A stretch of DNA of 64,000 nt, taken from positions 1 through 64,000 of the forward strand of contig NZ_LWLB01000035.1 of NCBI RefSeq assembly GCF_001905145.1, read 5' to 3'. Under the pieces are notes generated by a model that did not search any database, was not told where the DNA came from, and saw only the letters and a program-made list of their open reading frames with translations. Shown in pieces: positions 59,258 to 64,000 of this stretch (its first letter is position 1; each line of letters opens with the position of its first letter). Source of the stretch: Nocardiopsis sp. TSRI0078. GTDB taxonomy: Bacteria; Actinomycetota; Actinomycetes; Streptosporangiales; Streptosporangiaceae. The position numbers and the translations under genes were made by a program.

Positions 59258-60451
59258 GTGCAAGGGGAACTTCTCGCCGCTGTGACCGGCATCATCGGAC
59301 TCGTCACGGGCGTCGTCATCGGCGTCCTCGCCGGTCCCTTCTTCCGTATGGGCGCCGCCTCCCGACAGGCGCCGGCGCCGGAGCGCCGGGACGGGAGTAC
59401 GCTTCCGCCCGGTATCGCCGAGGTGCTCTCCGCGCTTCCCTCCTCCGCCGTGGTGCTGGACTCCGCGGACAGGGTCCTGCGCGCCTCCTCCGCCGCGCGC
59501 GCCTTCGGCATCGTCCGGGGCGAGGAGCTGGTGATAAGCGAGCTCCTGGCCCTGGCCCGGCAGGTGCGGCGGGACGGCGTCATCCGGGAGACCGACATCG
59601 AGGTGGCCGTACGCAAGTTCGGCCCCGACGCCACGTCCTTCGCCGTGCGGGTGGCCCCCCTCGGGGGGACCGGGCTGGTGCTGGTCCTGGCCGAGGACCA
59701 GACCGAGCACCGGCGCCTGGAGGCGGTGCGCCGCGACTTCGTCGCCAACATCTCGCACGAGCTGAAGACCCCGGTGGGTGCCCTGTCCCTTTTGGCGGAA
59801 ACCGTACAGGACGCCAGCGACGACCCGGAAGCCGTGCGACGCTTCACCGAGCGCATGCAGACGGAGGCCTCCCGGCTGACCGCCGTCATCCAGGACCTCA
59901 TCACGCTCTCCCGCATCCAGGGCGCCGAGCCGATGGCCGAGCCCACCCGGGTCGACCTCGGCCCCGTCGTGGAGGAGGCGCTGGACTCGGTGCGGATGCC
60001 CGCGGACGCCAAGGGCATCGAGCTGGTCGGCAGCGGCGCCGAGGGCGTCACGGTCCTGGGCGACGAGGGGCTGCTGGGCACGGCCCTGCGCAACCTGGTC
60101 GCCAACGCCGTGGCCTACAGCCCCAAGAACACCCGGGTCGCCGTGTCGGTCGGGGTGTCCAGGTCCAGCGTGGACATCAGCGTCGCCGACCAGGGCATCG
60201 GGATCCCGCAGCAGGACCTGGAAAGGATCTTCGAGCGGTTCTACCGTGTGGACGCCGCTCGGAGCCGGGCCACCGGAGGTACCGGTCTGGGCCTGGCGAT
60301 CGTCAAGCACATCATGACCCACCACCGTGGAGAAGTGACCGTGTGGAGCAAGGAGGGGTCGGGGTCGACGTTCACTCTGCGTCTGCCCAGACCTGAGAGC
60401 CGGGGGCCCGAGGCCGCCCGGAACACCGACCGTCAGGAGGCGGCACAGTGA
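59258..60451 (+). CDS. senX3: SenX3/PhoR-type sensor histidine kinase
   Basis: 397 aa. One N-terminal membrane helix (GIIGLVTGVVIGVLAGPFF) leads to a PAS-like domain (about 50-150) and the HisKA box with His167 in NISHELKTPVGAL. The HATPase follows with NLVANAVAYSPKN, VADQGIGIPQQDL and GGTGLGLAIVKHI. It starts at GTG 59258 with TACGAT 6 nt upstream, so it may be leaderless. Its stop overlaps the regX3 start as GTGA. It senses phosphate limitation through PhoU/Pst. Confidence 0.95.
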   Translation: MQGELLAAVTGIIGLVTGVVIGVLAGPFFRMGAASRQAPAPERRDGSTLPPGIAEVLSALPSSAVVLDSADRVLRASSAARAFGIVRGEELVISELLALARQVRRDGVIRETDIEVAVRKFGPDATSFAVRVAPLGGTGLVLVLAEDQTEHRRLEAVRRDFVANISHELKTPVGALSLLAETVQDASDDPEAVRRFTERMQTEASRLTAVIQDLITLSRIQGAEPMAEPTRVDLGPVVEEALDSVRMPADAKGIELVGSGAEGVTVLGDEGLLGTALRNLVANAVAYSPKNTRVAVSVGVSRSSVDISVADQGIGIPQQDLERIFERFYRVDAARSRATGGTGLGLAIVKHIMTHHRGEVTVWSKEGSGSTFTLRLPRPESRGPEAARNTDRQEAAQ

Positions 60452-61143
60452 CGCGTGTACTCGTTGTCGAGGACGAGGAATCCTACAGCGACGCCCTGTC
60501 GTACATGCTGCGCAAGGAGGGCTTCGAGGTCGCCGTGGCGCCCACCGGGACCGTGGCGCTGGAGACCTTCGACCGTACCGGGGCCGACCTGGTGCTGCTG
60601 GACCTGATGCTGCCCGGGCTGTCCGGCACCGAGGTGTGCCGGACCCTGCGGCAGAAGTCCAACGTCCCCGTGATCATGCTGACCGCCAAGGACTCCGAGA
60701 TCGACAAGGTCGTCGGTCTGGAACTGGGCGCCGACGACTACGTGACCAAGCCCTTCTCCTCCCGCGAGCTGGTGGCACGTATCCGCGCGGTGCTGCGCCG
60801 CCGGGGCGAGGACGAGGTCGTGCTGCCCGCCGCCCTGGAGGCCGGTCCCGTCCGCATGGACGTGGAGCGGCACGTGGTGACCGTGCGCGGCGACAACGTG
60901 CAGCTCCCCCTGAAGGAGTTCGAGCTGCTGGAGGTGCTCCTGCGCAACGCCGGGCGGGTGCTCACCCGGATGCAGCTCATCGACCGCGTGTGGGGCGCCG
61001 ACTACGTCGGTGACACCAAGACGCTCGACGTGCACGTCAAGCGGCTGCGCGCGAAGATCGAGGAGGACCCCGGCAACCCGAGGTACATCGTGACCGTGCG
61101 CGGTCTGGGCTACAAGTTCGAGCCGGTGACCGTCGACGTCTGA
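60448..61143 (+). CDS. regX3: OmpR-family response regulator RegX3/PhoP
   Basis: 231 aa. Receiver domain: phospho-acceptor Asp52 in VLLDLMLPG, the acidic pair at 9-10, and Lys in DDYVTKPFS. The winged-helix DNA-binding domain ends with RVWGADYVGDTKTLDVHVKRLRAKI and RGLGYKFE. It is coupled to senX3 by a 4-bp overlap. It activates the Pho regulon (pst, phosphatases) at low phosphate and in streptomycetes also influences antibiotic production. Confidence 0.96.
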   Translation: MTRVLVVEDEESYSDALSYMLRKEGFEVAVAPTGTVALETFDRTGADLVLLDLMLPGLSGTEVCRTLRQKSNVPVIMLTAKDSEIDKVVGLELGADDYVTKPFSSRELVARIRAVLRRRGEDEVVLPAALEAGPVRMDVERHVVTVRGDNVQLPLKEFELLEVLLRNAGRVLTRMQLIDRVWGADYVGDTKTLDVHVKRLRAKIEEDPGNPRYIVTVRGLGYKFEPVTVDV

Positions 61144-61328
61144 GGGGCACGGGACCTCCTCCACCAGCAGCTCCCTCCTCCCCGCGGGTCCTCCCGTGTC
61201 CCGGGCCGCGGCGTCGGCCGCAGCCCGGGGCGCGCGCCGTTCGGGCCCCGGGGCCGTCGGCGGCCCGGGCCCCGGGCGCGGCCCCGCCGTGCGGCGGCCC
61301 GCACCGGGACGGGGCCTCCCGCCCCGGG

Positions 61329-61754
61329 TCAGGCCTCCAGGACGACGGTGAAGGGCCCCTCGTTGGTGAGGGCGACCGACATCTTCGCGCCGAACACCCC
61401 CGTGGCGACCTCGGCGCCCAGCTCACGCAACTCCTTGACGACCGCGTCCACGAGGGGTTCGGCGACCTCTCCGGGGGCGGCGGCCTGCCAGGTGGGGCGG
61501 CGGCCCTTGCGCGCGTCGCCGTAGAGCGTGAACTGGCTGACCACGAGCAGCGGCGCGCCGGTGTCGGAGCACGAGCGCTCGTCCTCCAGGATCCGCAGCG
61601 TCCACAGCTTCCTGGCGATCCGGGCCGCCTCGGCCGCGGTGTCGGTGTGGGTCACCCCCACCAGCGCCATCAGGCCGGGCTCGGTGATCCGGCCGACCAC
61701 CTCGCCGTCCACCGTCACCGACGCGTGCGACACCCGCTGTACGACCGCGCGCAT
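61329..61754 (-). CDS. dtd: D-aminoacyl-tRNA deacylase
   Basis: 141 aa, the normal size. The motifs SQFTLYGDARKGRRPTW (catalytic Thr and Gln region) and the C-terminal NEGPFTVVLEA (Gly-cis-Pro-type loop) identify DTD, which hydrolyses D-amino acids from mischarged tRNA. ATG 61754 (MRAVVQRVSHASVTVDGE) has GGGAGGA upstream. It ends 32 bp after the DUF2207 gene's stop on the same strand, so the two may share a transcript. Confidence 0.95.
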   Translation of the reverse strand: MRAVVQRVSHASVTVDGEVVGRITEPGLMALVGVTHTDTAAEAARIARKLWTLRILEDERSCSDTGAPLLVVSQFTLYGDARKGRRPTWQAAAPGEVAEPLVDAVVKELRELGAEVATGVFGAKMSVALTNEGPFTVVLEA

Positions 61755-61786
61755 GGTTCCTCCCTCGTGTTGCCTTCCGGACGGTC

Positions 61787-63628
61787 CTACCGCCGCTGGA
61801 GCTGGTTGAGCAGCCGCAGCCGCCGGGCGTTGGTGATGATGCCGGTCAGCGTCACCGCGAACGTGCTGATGGAGTCGGCGAAGTCCTCGATCCGCCACTC
61901 CCGTGGTCCCGTGTACCAGGCCAGGCCGTCGCCGGTCAGCTCGTCGGGGGTCAGGTCGGTGAGCGCCGCGGAGGCCAGGATGTTCGCCCAGCGGTCGACG
62001 TCGCCGAAGATCACCGCGTAGGGCAGGTAGCGCGAGTACAGCTCCACGCGCTGGCCCGGGGGCGCGCTCGCCGAGCGCGGGCCCAGCAGGTAGTCGCGAA
62101 AGCCCACGGTGTGCGCGTACACCGAGCTGCCCAGTGCGGTCTTGGCGGGCATGTACTGTGCCCCCGCCGTGACGGCGGCGCCCGCGATGATGACGGCCAG
62201 GCCGGTGAAGGCCGCGCTGGTGAACACCGCGAGGACGCCGGTCAGGACCACGCCCGCGGCCGTCACGGCCATGCCGGCCGTGCTCCAGCGGCTGCGCACC
62301 TGGTTGGGCGAGCGGGCGAACCACCTCATCCGCACCATGTCCCGGTACAGCTCCTCGCGCACCCGGTCGATGCGTGCCGGGAAGTCGGACGACGTGTGGG
62401 GGGAGCCGACCTGGGACAGGCGGATCGTCCGGCGTCCCCCGAACAGGGCGTCCAGCAGCATCCACTCGTAGGCCAGGAGGGTGTCCTCGGGCGGGCCGTC
62501 CAGGCGGACCAGGCGCCAGTCCACGGACGTGAAGTTCTCGTGCGGCAGCTCCTCCAGGCGGACGTAGCCGCGGACCGCCAGGTCGACCACGGCACCGGTG
62601 AGGTCGGTGATGTCCACGGTCTCGTTGACGAGCGTGCCGATCTGTCCGGCGTGCACGCCGTCCGGCGGGGCGAACCTCAGCCGTCCGTGCTCGCTCTCGG
62701 CCACCGGCGCCTGTTCGCCGGCCGCGGCCTCCTTGCGCAGCGCGCGCTCGTCGCGGCCCCGGACGCGGATCAGCACCGCCAGGCCGCCCAGCAGGACCAC
62801 CAGCAGGAGGCCGAACACGCCGGCGGTGGCCGGGGTGACCGCGAACGCGGACGCCAGCGACCAGCGGCGGGTGAGGATGGGCTCCCCCTCGGCGGTGCCG
62901 GAGGGGTAGTTGACGACGATGTCGAGCCTGTCGTCGGGGTCCATGTCGGCCTGGAGGAAGTGCGCGACCCCGGCCTCGGGACCCATGTCCGAGGCCGTGC
63001 AGTACATGGCGCTGCGGGGCTCCCCCGCCAGGCAGGAGAGCGCCTCGGGGGGCAGCGGCGCGGTGACGGTGACGTTGGTGGACTGGACGGTGTGGCTGTA
63101 GGCGCCGACCGCCCGCCACTCCATCTGGACCCCCTGGGCGACCTCGCTGACGGTTCCGCTCACCCGGTAGGTGAGCACCGCCCCCGCGGTCCCGGCGGTG
63201 GGGATGTCCGCGAAGAGGGCCCCGTTCTCCTTGCGCACGTCCACGTCGAGGGGGTCGCCGTCCAGGTCGGTGGCACGCACCCCCGTGACCTCGAACTCGC
63301 GGTCGTGGTCGGTGTCGTACAGCATCGTCTCGGTGAGGGCCCGGGTGAAGACCGCCGGGGCGCCGCCGGAGAAGGAGATGGTCTCCTCGCCGTGGAGGAT
63401 GCCCGCACGGTCGAGTTCGAGCCGGATGTCGTTGGTGATCTCCGGGTCCGAACGGTCCCCGGAGGCGGCCGTGGGGCTCCCCGGTACTGTGGGGGCCGGT
63501 GCCGCCCCCGTCGCGGCGCGGGCCTCCCCTCCCGGCCACGCGACCGCGGCCCCGGCGACCAGCGAGGACAACACGAAGACGGCCGTCGCCACCGCGACGG
63601 CCGGGCGCCAGGAGCCAACCCACCACAT
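61787..63628 (-). CDS. DUF2207 membrane protein
   Basis: 613 aa. A signal peptide (AVAVATAVFVLSSLVAGAAVAW) precedes an extracytoplasmic beta-rich domain of about 240 residues that begins SDPEITNDIRLELDRAGILH. A membrane helix follows (about 268-292), then a cytosolic domain with a winged-helix-like part, two more helices around 440-480, and a C-terminal SRYLPYAVIFGDVDRWA segment. This order is that of DUF2207 proteins, of unknown function, common in actinobacteria. ATG 63628 has TAGGCT just upstream, suggesting a leaderless start. Confidence 0.88.
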   Translation of the reverse strand: MWWVGSWRPAVAVATAVFVLSSLVAGAAVAWPGGEARAATGAAPAPTVPGSPTAASGDRSDPEITNDIRLELDRAGILHGEETISFSGGAPAVFTRALTETMLYDTDHDREFEVTGVRATDLDGDPLDVDVRKENGALFADIPTAGTAGAVLTYRVSGTVSEVAQGVQMEWRAVGAYSHTVQSTNVTVTAPLPPEALSCLAGEPRSAMYCTASDMGPEAGVAHFLQADMDPDDRLDIVVNYPSGTAEGEPILTRRWSLASAFAVTPATAGVFGLLLVVLLGGLAVLIRVRGRDERALRKEAAAGEQAPVAESEHGRLRFAPPDGVHAGQIGTLVNETVDITDLTGAVVDLAVRGYVRLEELPHENFTSVDWRLVRLDGPPEDTLLAYEWMLLDALFGGRRTIRLSQVGSPHTSSDFPARIDRVREELYRDMVRMRWFARSPNQVRSRWSTAGMAVTAAGVVLTGVLAVFTSAAFTGLAVIIAGAAVTAGAQYMPAKTALGSSVYAHTVGFRDYLLGPRSASAPPGQRVELYSRYLPYAVIFGDVDRWANILASAALTDLTPDELTGDGLAWYTGPREWRIEDFADSISTFAVTLTGIITNARRLRLLNQLQRR

Positions 63629-63715
63629 GACGCGAGAGCCTATCCGGTCCCCCGGTGTACCTTCCCTCCAGGGCACGGCGTCCGACGTCGTGCCCCGGCT
63701 CCGCGGGGAGCCGCC

Positions 63716-64000
63716 GTGCTGAGGCGCGGGCCCGCCGCGGGCCCCGACTTCTGGTCCGAGCACCCCGGGTTCCTCCAGCGGATGGGCATCGGGGTGTCGC
63801 TCACGCTGGGCACGGGCCTGGCCGCGGCGGGGTTCACCGCCTTCCTCACGATCTCGGCCCTGCTGCCGTCGTCGAACGCGTGGTCGCACCCCGCGTCGCT
63901 CCCGGTCGCCGAGGCGGACGAGGAGGCGGGCCGGACGGCGGACGGGGCGTCGGCGGGGCGGCCGGTGGCCGGGACCGGCGAGGGCGACCTGCTCGGCGGC
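63716..64000 (+). CDS. Membrane protein of unknown function, partial
   Basis: GTG 63716 has GGGGAG 6 nt upstream and the frame stays open to the window end (95 codons). One hydrophobic helix (IGVSLTLGTGLAAAGFTAFLTISALL) follows FWSEHPGFLQRMG; the rest is Ala/Gly/Asp-rich. It is divergent from the DUF2207 gene. The visible part does not identify a family. Confidence 0.65.
   Translation, partial: MLRRGPAAGPDFWSEHPGFLQRMGIGVSLTLGTGLAAAGFTAFLTISALLPSSNAWSHPASLPVAEADEEAGRTADGASAGRPVAGTGEGDLLGG

Noticed and set aside
61329..63626. 765-aa frame joining Dtd with upstream sequence
   Set aside because: Only the last 141 codons are protein-like (Dtd, own ATG and ribosome site); the rest is a shadow of the DUF2207 gene.

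Overview
The window is a high-GC actinomycete chromosome segment. GC-rich third codon positions, GTG starts, several probably leaderless genes, a whiJ-like regulator cluster (XRE-DUF5753, DUF397, HATPase), CarD, SenX3/RegX3/PhoU and F420-type enzymes all fit a filamentous actinobacterium. Nocardiopsis or a close relative is my best guess, but that is an impression and not a measured placement.

Layout. 1-10,700: a candidate phage-defence island. A C5-cytosine methyltransferase (minus strand, running off the left edge) lies divergent to a 1152-aa unknown protein and an 1804-aa DELH-box helicase with a C-terminal Cys cluster of the DUF1998/DruE kind. This resembles Druantia, and a strong hairpin closes it. 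10,700-15,000: decaying material: an FtsX-type permease broken by one in-frame amber codon with no ATPase beside it, a DapA-family aldolase, and a TPR-regulator remnant. 15,050-18,000: whiJ-like cluster. 18,100-21,620: a penicillin-acylase-family hydrolase with a complete IS5-type element inserted exactly at its stop codon. 21,700-25,100: SDR/TetR divergent pair and a two-domain AbiEii-type nucleotidyltransferase fusion. 25,300-30,200: a NarL-type two-component system whose kinase carries a C-terminal extracytoplasmic domain, a lipoprotein and a secreted esterase. 30,300-38,500: ABC-2 exporter, small conserved genes, TetR-GNAT operon, LLM oxidoreductase, Csp-like copper protein, DUF2975 protein and a frameshifted CPBP protease around an AT-rich paired operator. 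38,700-46,500: BCCT transporter, macro-domain protein, two VOC proteins, a membrane-anchored STAND/TPR NTPase and tRNA-Thr. Two or three solitary copies of a type I-E-like CRISPR repeat are scattered among these genes. 46,700-50,650: formaldehyde dehydrogenase, then a compact YcaO RiPP locus (methyltransferase, 31-codon precursor, YcaO). 50,700-64,000: conserved core: topoisomerase IB, rlmB-cysS, ispF-carD, phoU divergent to senX3-regX3, dtd and a DUF2207 membrane protein.

The two regions most worth attention are the Druantia-like module at the left end and the minimal YcaO RiPP locus at 48.0-50.6 kb. The precursor there appears to carry its core at the N-terminus followed by an acidic follower, as in amidine-forming YcaO systems. 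All functional names come from motif reading; no database search was run.
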